Shown: positions 34,401-42,039 of the stretch, in pieces
Position numbering within the stretch: position 1 is the first letter of the stretch
Layout of the letters: every line of letters begins with the position of its first letter
Source of the DNA: Symbiodinium sp. CCMP2592
Lineage: Eukaryota > Sar > Dinophyceae > Suessiales > Symbiodiniaceae
Direction: 5' to 3'
Length of the DNA stretch: 64,000 bases
Assembly: GCA_905221615.1 (NCBI GenBank)
Contig: CAJNDT010000613.1
Span: 718,501 to 782,500, forward strand
Program-made: the position numbers and the translations under genes
The notes under the pieces: model-generated
Seen by the model: the letters and a program-made list of their open reading frames with translations, nothing else
The model's database searches: none
Told to the model about the DNA's origin: nothing

Positions 34401-37400
34401 GGGTCACGAAAGCCATTTGCGAACAAGTAGTACGGAGAAACCCTTGTTTAATCCGTGCTCGTTTCGCAGGTAGTGGGAAGAGCTATATAGGCGAATACTT
34501 CCAAACATTGGGCGAGAATGTTTTGTTTGTAGTGCCAACCAAAAGACTTTTACAAGAGAAGGAAGTAGAAGCAACAACATATAACAAGTTTTTCAGCATT
34601 GCCGTTCATGAAGATGTGGGGGAGAAGTTGCCACAGTTCGATTATAGTGATTTTAACATAATTGTGTTTGATGAAATCTATATGTCAAACCTGCATGTTT
34701 TAGATAAGGTCAGACAGTTTATTAAGAAATCTCCCCGGTAAAATCGTAGCTGCGACAGGTGATGTTAAACAATTACAGGGGGTTGGAAGCAATGACGAAC
34801 TGCCAGAACCAAGCAACATACATTGACAACTGCTTGGATATAATATTTAAATACAACATTTTCCTGACTGTTTGTAAGAGAGTAGGAGCGAAGGACAGCG
34901 AGGAAGGAGACAGAAACAGGCAAATCATTAATAACATGTATGAGGACTTCTGGGAAAAGAAGTTGCCATTTGAAGAGATGATACCCAAATATTTTGAAAC
35001 AACTGACGACATCATGGCATCGGAGCATAACATTGCTTATACAAACATAAGATGCCGAAATGTAGCAAATGAAGTCAGAGAAAGGTCGAACAACAAAGAT
35101 AAATACGAAGTAGGAGAAACACTCATTGCCAAAAAATGAATTAAACAACCAAGGGTAAATGTAAATCTACGGTATAGAATTACGAGCATACAGCAAGATG
35201 AACTCGGAGCGCAAATAACTTTACAAAATATAGCGAATGAGGAAGATGAGTTTATGTTATTTGAACCTATCGTGTATGCCAACTTCGTTTACTCGTATTG
35301 TGCAACTTGTCATTCAAGTCAAGGGGCAAGTGTCAAGGGAAGTATAACGATACACGAACACGGCCTACCAATAGCAAGTAAGGAGTGGTTGTGGTGTGCA
35401 ATAACAAGGTGTGTTGATTTTAAACAAGTGAAGTTTTACAAGAGTAACGACTATGAGAAACGAGATATTTTAGAAACAAGGTTGAGAATTACAAACTACA
35501 AAACCGGAAGGCAAAGAGAGAGATAAACGAAGAAGAATACATAACCCCAGAGTGGTGATTGAAAATGTTTAAAAGCAGGTGCGAGAAATGTAATACATCG
35601 TTCAATTTTGAAACCAATCAAGGCAAGTTATGTAGCAACTTTACAGCACAACGACCATGTAATGATTTCGGGCATCACTTAGATAATTGTTGTGCTTATT
35701 GCTTCTACTGTAATGTCAGGATTCATTGAATAATAATAATAATAATAATGAGTTTTGCTATTATTATTTATATGAGTTTGGATAAGCAAAAATCATTAAT
35801 GATATTTGTTATGACCGCTCGGGTTTTGGAAGTAGGGCGACTACGCTTAAAGATGCCAAAGAGAAAGACAAAAGCATCACGAAAGAGGATGTTGAAGAAC
35901 TCTTTAAAAGAATGTTGAAGAAAAGAGACGCCCGAGACGTGAGAATAGTTTTGTGGGGTGTTTTTTGAGTTCCAGTTGGATTTGTTCTTTATAAGTAGCC
36001 ACGATTTAGAAAACCAGAAGTTTAGCATAGGTATGGTTTTGATTGATATTTTTTGTTTTAGTAAGTATGCTACCGTCATACCTATTAAGAGCAAGGAAGC
36101 ACCGGACATAATAGCGGTAATAATGGAGGGGATACAAAAAATGGGCGGAAAATCGAAGATGTTCTATTCGGACGAAGAACCGAGTTTGTATAGCAACCCA
36201 GTTATGGAGTATTTGGAAAAGGACAAGATAGAAATACATAGAACACGAACATATAAAGATATGTTGTTTAAGCGGATTGAGGCAGTTAAAAAATGGGTAA
36301 GCACAACACACAATGGATAGATTATAATTTAGAAACATTATTAACATATAATAACCAAAATGTTTCATCGGCGACTAAAATGACGCCCATAGAGGCACGG
36401 AAAAAGAGAAATGAATTTGTTGTTAAATTAAACATATCTACTCAAGCGAAAAGAGGCAGGGTGTATCCCGAAATAGAGGTCGGGGACGATGTTAAGGTAA
36501 TGCGTAAAAAAGGCATCAGCGAAAAGGATAAAACTTCGCCGTCAGGAAAATAGAGAAAAAGTTAGGTCAAAACTGTTACTATTTGGGTAATGATACACGC
36601 GGGCATTTGCGCCACGAACTGTTAAAAGTGTAACAAAATTCTTTACTTTCATATTCTATTCCTGATTTTATGTTTTGATTTTGTTGTTTTTTTTGTGTGT
36701 TTTTGTTTGTTTGTGATATGTTTTGCTATATGTTTTGTTAAGGGTTGTTAAAAATGGATTTTCAGAAATTTCGTTAGAGATTGGTGCAAATTCTTTACTT
36801 TTTATGCTTTCTTCCTGAATCGATTTTGTTTTGAAGTTTATGACAAATCCTATAACCTTTGACAATTCATGGTTTGTCCACAAAGTTACAAACAAAAACG
36901 ACAACAAGCTCTTAACGCCCAGCCGAAAACGTCTAAACCCAAGAATCCTCAAGCTCTCGCTTTCCACTCCTTGTTTTCTCCCAGTTCTGGGATGGTTGGT
37001 TTAAAACCCTCCTAAACGACGACGCCCTAAACCTAAACCCAGAACCCTGCGAAAAGGTTACGGCTCAGGTTAGGGTTTTGGGGGTTAACTTATTTTAATT
37101 CAGGAAATGTATTCCCGGACCTAGAAGACACAGCTCATTTTCTTTTGGACCACAACCTTTTTGGCTCTGATGCAACCACTCCATGCAAGCCTTTACGTTT
37201 ACTTTTCCAAAGATGTCAAATGCAGTTCAGCAGGTGGAGCTAAACAGGGTTTCTGTACGTCAGTTGAAGCTGTGCCATTGTTGTTGCTTTATGGCAAGCG
37301 ATTCGGAAAGCGATTCCTCTATCGAGGAGTCGTCGACTGAGTATGTGTACCGCACGTGCTTTTTCTGCAACCAATCTATGCAAAGTCTGACGTTTTTCTG

Positions 37401-39763
37401 GTGTGTACACTCGGGAAATGAGCACAAACTATTGGTTTGCCAGCAGTGCGCCCAGTCCGGTGAGGCTACGTGCCCAAGCCGGTGTTGTCGTCGCATCATT
37501 CTGGCGGAGGAGCTGCAAACAGAGTCCGAACATTTTGCTTGCCATCTCGCTCAGCATGGCATCGACGAAGATGTAAATGGCACAAGGACAAGCATTGACC
37601 GTGCTAGAGCAATGCTAGTCTTTCGAGTCTTTCGTGACCGTCATTTGAGGTTTCGCTACAGACTTTATGCTTCCCCGGACGAAGCAATACTGAGTCTGAG
37701 CACGTGCGAGGGGATCGTATTTGCTTTCGACAGGCAAAATTGCCGCTTGACCCGCGAGTTACAATCGTCAGCATCAGCCGACTTTAATATTCTTCGCCCG
37801 TGCGCGTGGTTGGCTGCGTGGTCAATGAGTATGATTCGTTAGCAGTGCGGCTTAGTCAACTATGACCAGTTGAAGTTGGGTGTTGGACTTCTTCATGAAC
37901 GTTTAATGAGGGCGGGCATCATGCCAGGTGATGCTCGCTATGGGTTTGGCCCCATTCAACACGCCCTTTACGTGCTGGCTACGCAAGAGGGTCGATGGTT
38001 TTACTTCTATGCATTCGATATGGAAGATGCAGGCATTTCCGCCATGAAGCGATGGCGGATTGGCAGCATTCTGTTCCACGCTGATTTTCAGAACGGACAC
38101 CTGCTCGGCGAGGTTCAATGTGGTTGCTCGTGGTGGACCCGCGCACAAATTAGAGAGAAGACTGCTTCCTTGATTATGCAGGAGGCTTAGTCTAGGTATG
38201 AGCTACCAACTGGCATCTGCTTTATGAAAGACTTTGCTACCTACCACTTAGCGTTTAGGGTTTAGGATTTGGGGGATTAAGGTTTAGGGTTTAGGGCTTG
38301 AGGAGTGACAGTGGGGTTTAGGGGTTTAGGTCTTAGAGATCAAAGGCTTCGGGTTTAGGGGAGGGCTTTTGGGAAGGAAGGTTTTGAGGTGTGGGGTAAG
38401 GGCGGTTCTTTCGAATTTATTTTGCTTTGGGGTTTTGTGTTGACGCGTCGGCAGACGCCTCGCGAGGCTTCGCGATTTGGGTTGTGCTTTGTGTTTTGGG
38501 TTTCGGAGGGTTGAGGTGTGGGGTAAGGAGGTTCTTTTGATTTGTCTTTTGCTTGGGGTTTTGACGAGGTTGTTGTGTTTTGGGTTTTGTTTTGGGTTTT
38601 GGCGAGGTTGTTGTGTTTTGATTGTGTTATGGGTTTTGGGAAGGTTGATTTTGGGAGGCGGGTTGAGAATTGAGGTGAAAGTGTAGGGTGGGGTATAGGA
38701 TGTGCGGTGTGGGGTTAGCATCTGCTTGCTATAGGTACCTGAATTGGGGTTACAAGTATAGTTACCCTACTTACAACCTTACTTACAAAGTCCCATGATC
38801 CTCCAAGTAAGCCAGGCCTTACCTTGCCTCGGTTCCCGCGCCAAGGTGTTCTCACCTCATACAATTCTGATCGCAGCAACAGCAGGAGCTGGTCCCGCAG
38901 GGCTGTGCCTTGTCTGCAAGTGAATGAATGTTCGAATTTGACAGTGCCACAGGGCTCAGGGAATTGAAAGTTCTTTGTTAGTCTTTCAACGCAGCATGAT
39001 AGTGAAGCTTAAGCTACTTAACGGATCATGGGACTTGGCAACTAGGGTTAGAATTAGGACAAGTATACTTATTACCCCAATTAAGGTACCTATAACCTTA
39101 TAATTACTTACTAAGTCCCATGATCTTCCAAGTACCGGCAAGCTGGACTCCAGACCTTGCACGTCTGCTTGTCGGATCTTGTTTTGTATGCGCTGCATGC
39201 CTGCCCTACACCACATGTATGAAGCAATCCATCGGAGCCTTCATCACCAAACGTCGTGGCGCACCTTCTTAGTGTTCTTTAACTTCCTTTAAATTTTTTT
39301 GGGGTATTATACCCTCGATATCATCCCACAGGTCAACCTTAACGTCCCCATAGGATACTGAAACTGGTAAGCCTAAGCAGGAGTGTGTTTTGCCCTCGGA
39401 ACTCCAGTCGTTTAGCATCCCGACACCCGTGAGTAATTCACATCCTACAAGTCTATATGCACCGAAGACATGCAACAGCAGCCCTTCAGTGAGCACGGAG
39501 CAATCTTGGGGTACTTGGAGAATGGGGCTGCGATGTGAGGTTCAGGGTTGTTGTCTCTGGAGAGCAGAAGTTTCCATGAGTTCGAAAGTGAATGCATAAA
39601 AGGGCCGACTATAGGCTTGAAAGGCAAGCCCAAGATACAAGTCATGAAATTCGGAAGTCTCGGACTCCGTAGATGATGCGAGCCTTCAGGTCTTGGGCTT
39701 CAGGTCTGAATCCTCCATTCTGCCAGCCAACGATTCCATATTACATGGGCAAGCATGCATATG

Positions 39764-39809
<46 letters not shown>

Positions 39810-40294
39810 GCAGTGTGTGTATAAATATATGTCTACATCATGCAACGTTGCAATGCCCGCGGGTTTTCGGTGTTTCTAGTTTAGTAGGAGCTTCTTGCCA
39901 GCCTTCTCTTCTCTGCCTCCACGTGACTGAAGGAGCGGGTGACGTCGTCTACCTTCTTCACATATGGGATCATGTCGGTGATCTTGCTCAACATGATCCT
40001 GCTGGGTGTCGTGCCTGGGCCTAGCTTTGGAGGGCTGTGGAGGTTCCTGCAGTGGAGCAGTGTTGGTTATTGAGCTCCGACTGTGTGGGGGCAGCACGCT
40101 GCACATGAATTCGTCTCTGTAGCCGGAAGCTTTCGGACAGGCTTGGTCTAAATTGTCGGTTGCTCTCGAGGATGCTGGAACTTGTCCTACATCTAGTTTT
40201 CCGCATGGATATGACAACCCTGAACCTTGAACCCTTACCCAGAACGCACACATGTCTATAGACGGATATGTACATAATGACTGCATATATATAT

Positions 40295-40336
<42 letters not shown>

Positions 40337-40390
40337 GTATACATCGAGGAAGAGAGAAATACGACGATTAACAAACAGAGTAAGAGAAAT

Positions 40391-40433
<43 letters not shown>

Positions 40434-41356
40434 AAAAAAGAGAGAGAGGGTCCCTCAACCCGACACCCGAAACCCCGGAAACCCTAAACCCAAAGCCCGA
40501 AATCCGGAAGCCCGACACCCTAAACACCTAAATCCTAAACCCCTACCTAAACCCCTAAACCCCTGAACCCCTAAACCCCTGAACCCTAAACCCTAAACCG
40601 GAGAGAGAGAGACTGAGGAAGTCGATTTCACAGCCCGGCTGCCGCAGAACGAAATCCCACCATGGTGGCCCGGCTCAGGCTTCGAGGTGTTAGGGTTTAG
40701 GGCTTTAGACGGTAGAGGGTTTAGGGCTTGGGGTTTAGGGTTGGGGGCTTAGGGTTTAGAGCTTTAGAGGTTTCAGGGCTTTAGAGGGTTTTGGGGTTTA
40801 GGGTTTGGGGCTTTAGAAGTTTTTGGGGTTTAAGGTTTGGGGCTTGAGAGGGTTCAGGGTTTAGGGGATTATGGTTTAGGGCTCCTGTACTCAGGAGTCT
40901 GTAAGGGCTACTACAAGGGTTACCATTGTAAAGAGTTTGGCAGGTTCGTTCAGCATGTTGAGCATCTCTTGTGCCATACTTCGAGGATCATGGGACTTAG
41001 TAACTAAAGTTATAATTAGGGTAACTATACTTATAACCCGAATTAAGGTACTCATAAAACCTGACTTACTAAATTCCATTTTCCTCCAGTACAGAACCCT
41101 GATAGATGCCTTTATAAGGAGCCCTTTATCATGGACCCCTATATAGTACCCTTATAGGAGCTACTAAGTCCCATGATCCTCCATTATAGAACCCTTATAG
41201 ATCCCCTTATAAGGATCCCATGAATGACCCCTATGTAGTACCCCTAGTACCCCAAAAAGGTACTACTAAGTCCCACGATCCTGCAAGTACTCGCAGTCTT
41301 TACAGGGTCGGCCGCAAGTCTTCGCCCTGCCGTGCCAGTTTGCTGCCGAGTCCTCG
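28452..41356 (-). CDS. Gene M, supported exons: unknown protein split by the virus-like insertion
   Basis: Exons in transcript order (high to low coordinate): 41356-41291 (EDSAANWHGRAKTCGRPCKD...), 40978-40924 (MAQEMLNMLNEPAKLFTM), about 40055-39904 (PGTTPSRIMLSKITDMIPYV... to HVEAEKR), 39205-39140 (AGMQRIQNKIRQADVQGLES), 38913-38856 (QGTALRDQLLLLLRSELYE), then 28669-28608 (LKWLNGNSHNKWHGRSSTSR) and 28515-28452 (LYAALSITLTADVALRFSWL). Junction phases agree for every neighbouring pair I could test. That includes 38856 to 28669, which spans the whole virus-like element (phase 0 to phase 0). Donors include GTACTT, GTAACC, GCTGGC, GCCGGT, GTGAGA and GTAGCA. The middle is coiled-coil-like and the last exon is a likely membrane helix. 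I do not recognise the family. The true 5' end was not found. Confidence 0.7.
28783..29145. repeat. Left terminal inverted repeat of the virus-like element
   Basis: The segment cctataccccaccctacactttcacctc and about 300 further bases match the reverse complement of 38376-38730, with gaps. The last shared block is aaagaaccgcc..taccccacacctcaaaacctt. Internally it is built from aacccaaaacacaaagcaca-type subrepeats. Confidence 0.92.
29417..29605 (-). CDS. Small viral-type zinc-ribbon protein
   Basis: 62 codons. Cys pairs at residues 8/11 and 27/30 (CNSCKVNRDIGLF...CDLC) make a compact CxxC...CxxC ribbon, followed by a basic tail. A related ribbon occurs in the ORF at 29973-30287, so the two look like paralogues or pieces of one gene. 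Function unknown. AT-rich codon use matches the element and not the host. Confidence 0.6.
   Translation of the reverse strand: MNTDKTFCNSCKVNRDIGLFKEGCKTCDLCRNKNKIYRENHRERLLVEKRIQGTKCGQQQSI
29616..29822 (-). CDS. Small basic ORF of the element
   Basis: 68 codons, lysine- and asparagine-rich (MDKDSETYKNKRSVYLKKLN...), on the same strand and directly upstream of the zinc-ribbon ORF at 29417. It could be a separate small gene, or part of one longer gene broken by frameshifts together with its neighbours. Confidence 0.4.
   Translation of the reverse strand: MDKDSETYKNKRSVYLKKLNNLHVNYPKSETLAYYEIKYDPDKGSILKCCIIHKRVFNKIIERKGDLI
29973..30287 (-). CDS. Viral-type zinc-ribbon protein
   Basis: 104 codons. 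Cys pairs at residues 47/50 and 72/75 (YCPVCKLSKDKQLF...CRRC), then a basic helical tail. The spacing and the shared C-x2-C-K-x-x-x-D-x-x-L-F pattern match the ribbon at 29417-29605. No function assigned. Confidence 0.6.
   Translation of the reverse strand: MFIIFGYYEKRLRKLLYMVSYVDKIVVSFYHTDEGGNDYGIFEFKYCPVCKLSKDKQLFRSYNNNKDYNKLCRRCLDKYRKFKNLYAFMRDAKTHFDNTFEDKF
30450..31020 (-). pseudogene. Decayed minus-strand segment of the element
   Basis: Minus-strand frames give short protein-like runs broken by stops (for example GRGTTSDCNDIFKTNKEDKE ending near 30500). Nothing longer than about 70 codons is open. A GC-rich palindrome (30841-30878) is inserted in the middle. The original gene cannot be named. 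Confidence 0.4.
30841..30878. repeat. GC-rich palindromic module, copy 1
   Basis: tcgcgaatgcctcgcgaggc followed by gtcagccgacgcgtcg. The core gcctcgcgaggc is a perfect palindrome. The near-identical module at 38441-38475 is in the opposite orientation. Confidence 0.8.
31072..31845 (+). CDS. A32-type DNA-packaging ATPase (intact)
   Basis: 257 aa, full length for the family. The Walker A-like loop is A35-S-S-K-G-G-K-T42, where the usual first Gly is Ala. Walker B is ILIIIDDF (about 129-136). A downstream TRGRHNAISCILSTQ (about 154-168) matches the sensor region of viral A32/FtsK-HerA packaging ATPases. In nucleocytoplasmic large DNA viruses, virophages and Polintons this enzyme pumps the genome into capsids. 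It overlaps the next ORF by 8 bases (ATGATTAA), a compact viral arrangement. It is the only core gene without a break. Confidence 0.85.
   Translation: MNIPTIEPIDIPEYKYKDSNYDMMPSLPARMLCVASSKGGKTVLIQNLIILKIYRGSFQRIYIFSPSVDVDDTWNAVKKCIKDVMKVDTDKEKVYYDEYDPVALKKITDTQHKVTEFQKKSKSKDLYSILIIIDDFADDPKFVRYSSLLHGLFTRGRHNAISCILSTQKCNVLAPIIRLNSSALFILRLKNMNEVNAFLDENSALVDKQKLYDMYQQAVNDAPYSFFYISTNAKDVKKMFYIRFDKVFSLDEVEADD
31838..32545 (+). CDS. Element ORF overlapping the ATPase, unknown
   Basis: 235 aa, very basic and helical. The start ATG at 31838 overlaps the ATPase stop, and its own TGA at 32543-32545 overlaps the next ATG (TGATG). The N-terminus contains YMPRKAITNYLTTLETQRDA and RKISQFTTALNLINGMTLGN; the C-terminal third (YYDVKFMLFSSQSRSG...) looks like a small folded domain. 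It may be the N-terminal part of the replicase polyprotein encoded just downstream. No named domain seen. Confidence 0.65.
   Translation: MINGFSSQKRPKTLGARTGLKPSIYMPRKAITNYLTTLETQRDANRGKVSNQVMTKLNNVVELYRDRKISQFTTALNLINGMTLGNSKAKEKGMKQNEKAVAKYEDATPIGERMKATTKKARKGKEIKEVVRKTDKQLIMKRKAIGGLSTKAKEIFKNRKYYDVKFMLFSSQSRSGVKKASFILDGVAYYPLILLTRGNASAVGTANVKSNEFIETLVKRKIRNTTILSSSYLEN
32545..35729 (+). pseudogene. B-family DNA polymerase - SF1 helicase - HNH-like replicase, broken
   Basis: Protein-like sequence continues across several frames. The N-terminal part is ESECWINALLENF..., interrupted by TAG at 33163-33165 and resuming in the same frame. A polymerase motif A-like stretch is KEIDINKHFPTQ (near 33500), a motif B-like KKLWNISVGMLEKS is near 33820, and a motif C-like YSVKTDCLTI is near 34165. 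The helicase has Walker A AGSGKS (34466-34483), Walker B IIVFDEIY (near 34660), and late motifs ATCHSSQGAS and WLWCAITRC (near 35300-35410). The tail at 35565-35729 has CEKC, HHLDNCCAYCFYC and looks like an HNH nuclease. Breaks are the in-frame TAG, a TAA at 33526-33528, shifts near 33665, 33780, 34240 and 34740, and TGA at 35137-35139. The replicase is not functional here. Confidence 0.75.
35798..36633 (+). pseudogene. rve-type (retroviral/Polinton-like) integrase, broken
   Basis: Begins CYDRSGFGSRATTLKDAKEK, shifts frame near 35950, continues FQLDLFFI (first catalytic Asp context) and FYSDEEPSLY (second Asp), shifts near 36290, and ends in a basic tail with VGDDVKVMRKKGISEK and LRHELLKV before TAA 36631-36633. 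After HRTR the sequence goes directly to TYKDMLFKRIEA. The segment that carries the third catalytic Glu in rve integrases appears to be deleted, so it would be inactive even if the frame were whole. It lies last in the element core, as expected for Polinton-like elements. Confidence 0.78.
36634..37182. other. Junction from AT-rich viral core to host-like DNA
   Basis: To about 36960 the sequence is AT-rich with T-runs. From 37010 it contains telomere-like words (cgccctaaacctaaaccc, ggttagggttttgggggtt) and becomes GC-richer. No gene seen. Confidence 0.6.
37183..38190 (+). pseudogene. Cargo ORF: RING-like zinc-cluster protein with one in-frame TAG
   Basis: A single frame is open from 37183 to 38190 apart from TAG at 37840-37842 (219 codons before it, 115 after). 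Possible starts are 37183, 37213 and 37291 (MASDSESDSSIEESS). A Cys/His cluster CFFCNQSMQSLTFFWCVHSG, LVCQQCAQ, CPSRCCRR is RING-like in spacing. After the TAG the frame continues protein-like (NYDQLKLGVGLLHERLMRAG...). Base composition is host-like, unlike the viral core. It could be a pseudogene with one nonsense change, a two-part gene, or stop readthrough. The TAG is followed by CAG, partly like known readthrough contexts. Confidence 0.5.
38376..38730. repeat. Right terminal inverted repeat of the virus-like element
   Basis: Reverse-complement match of 28783-29145. It carries an extra ~35-bp GC-rich palindromic module at 38441-38475 that the left repeat lacks. Confidence 0.92.
38441..38475. 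repeat. GC-rich palindromic module, copy 2
   Basis: tgacgcgtcggcagacgcct followed by cgcgaggcttcgcga. It is inserted in the right terminal inverted repeat and absent from the corresponding place in the left one. Confidence 0.8.
39017..39132. mobile_element. Family A element
   Basis: cttaacggatcatgggact...aagtcccatgatcttccaag, flanked by TA on both sides. The inverted ends are about 18-26 bp. It lies between the exons of gene M at 39205-39140 and 38913-38856. Confidence 0.9.
39767..39806. repeat. (AT)n microsatellite
   Basis: An uninterrupted at-repeat of about 40 bp. Confidence 0.95.
40283..40449. repeat. (AT)n then (GA)n tracts
   Basis: Atatatgtgtatatat-type tracts to 40340, then a gagaga tract at 40396-40432 and a poly-A run, in an intron of gene M. 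Confidence 0.95.
40490..40880. repeat. Degenerate telomere-like DNA, both orientations
   Basis: aaacccctaaacccctgaac-type words at 40500-40600 switch to ggtttagggcttgg-type words at 40680-40880. The switch falls around 40600-40680. Confidence 0.85.
40979..41287. mobile_element. Composite family A insertion forming an intron of gene M
   Basis: 40979-41089 is a full family A element (cttcgaggatcatggg... ...ttcctccag). 41090-41287 is a second, rearranged copy ending cccacgatcctgcaag. On the minus strand the upstream exon ends at ...TGCGA before GTACTTGC, and the downstream exon starts after CCTCGAAG with TATGGCAC. The intron is therefore made wholly of family A sequence, and the two exons join in frame. 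Confidence 0.85.
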
Positions 41357-42039
41357 CTGTAACACTAGGTAGGCCTCTGGGACATTTTATAGTTATATCT
41401 TATTGGGCTTAATAGGACCCATTTTACGAATTTTAACGGGCCTTGAACAGAAACTGCGAGTAGGCAGCCTGCTACTGGATTTGGGGTTTAGGGACCCTAA
41501 ATGCGCTAAACCCTAAGCCCTAAACCCATACACCTTAAGGGCTTCGGGACCCTGAGTGCTAAACCCTAAGCACTGAGCCCTAAACCCATAGACCTTAAGG
41601 GTTTAGGCTTTAGGGGACATACAGTGCTACTTATGCAGCACGGCAGGGTGCGAGTTCTGACTGAAACCGGCACTGGACAATTCTCCCCGAGATCGCCTTA
41701 AACCCCCGAAGATTCTGCGCCTCTCTGAACCCACTCACTTGGGCAGTCTTTAAGTGGGGTTTAGCGTTCCTTTAAGGGTTGTATAGGGTTTAGGGTTTAG
41801 GGTTTTAGGGTGGTTATATGTGGGGGTATAAGTCCCCTAACACGTGTTGTAACTATGGTTACCTCACTCGCCCCACCTGGCACGGAGTACCTTCAACCGA
41901 GGTTCGTGTTGGCAAATGGCGTCGTGGCTGCTGGGATGTATCATAACTGGCAGTGGCTTCGTTTGTTTTGTAGCTGCACTGCTCTTCGTGTAAAGGCCTT
42001 GTATGTTATGTCACACACAGACTTCATCTTTGCTTGGTC

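Larger units (their letters stand above)
28783..38730 (+). mobile_element. Polinton-like / virus-like DNA element, ~9.95 kb, partly decayed
   Basis: Bounded by AGCAAGCA at the left and TGCTTGCT at the right, with long terminal inverted repeats (28783-29145 and 38376-38730). The core from 29.2 to 36.7 kb is clearly more AT-rich than the flanks. Gene content in order: two minus-strand zinc-ribbon ORFs, a decayed minus segment, an A32-type ATPase, a companion ORF, a broken B-family polymerase with helicase and HNH-like tail, a broken rve integrase, and a host-like segment with a zinc-cluster ORF. Integrase plus polymerase plus packaging ATPase with long TIRs is the Polinton/Maverick and Polinton-like virus signature. 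I found no capsid or protease gene, so this copy could not form particles alone. Flanking target duplication is unclear (TATAAGA left, TATAGGT right). Confidence 0.88.
28742..38811. mobile_element. Family A element split by the virus-like insertion
   Basis: The left 39 bp (28744-28782, tacttgcaggatcatgggac...ggttataag) and right 79 bp (38731-38809, ataggtacctgaattggggt...cccatgatcctccaagta) together make one complete family A element. They correspond to the unbroken copies at 47056-47165 and 58761-58870. The ~9.95 kb element sits between them. Outer flanks carry TA on both sides. Confidence 0.88.

Noticed and set aside
31072-36633. Reading the element as a retrovirus or LTR retrotransposon because of the rve integrase
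   Set aside because: There is no reverse transcriptase, gag or LTRs. The ends are inverted repeats, and a packaging ATPase and a B-family polymerase are present.
28742-38811. Idea that the family A ends are the true termini of the virus-like element and short copies are its deletion derivatives
   Set aside because: The short copies contain the exact sequence lying on both sides of the AGCAAGCA/TGCTTGCT boundary and no viral sequence, so nested insertion is simpler. It is not fully excluded.
38810-38966. A + strand frame (KPGLTLPRFPRQG...) starting right at the family A end
   Set aside because: The minus strand over the same bases gives QGTALRDQLLLLLRSELYE with proper splice sites and phases that fit neighbouring minus exons, so the + frame is a shadow.
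39136-39220. A + strand reading after the family A acceptor (YRQAGLQTLHVCLSDL)
   Set aside because: The minus reading AGMQRIQNKIRQADVQGLES is more protein-like and joins both neighbours in phase.
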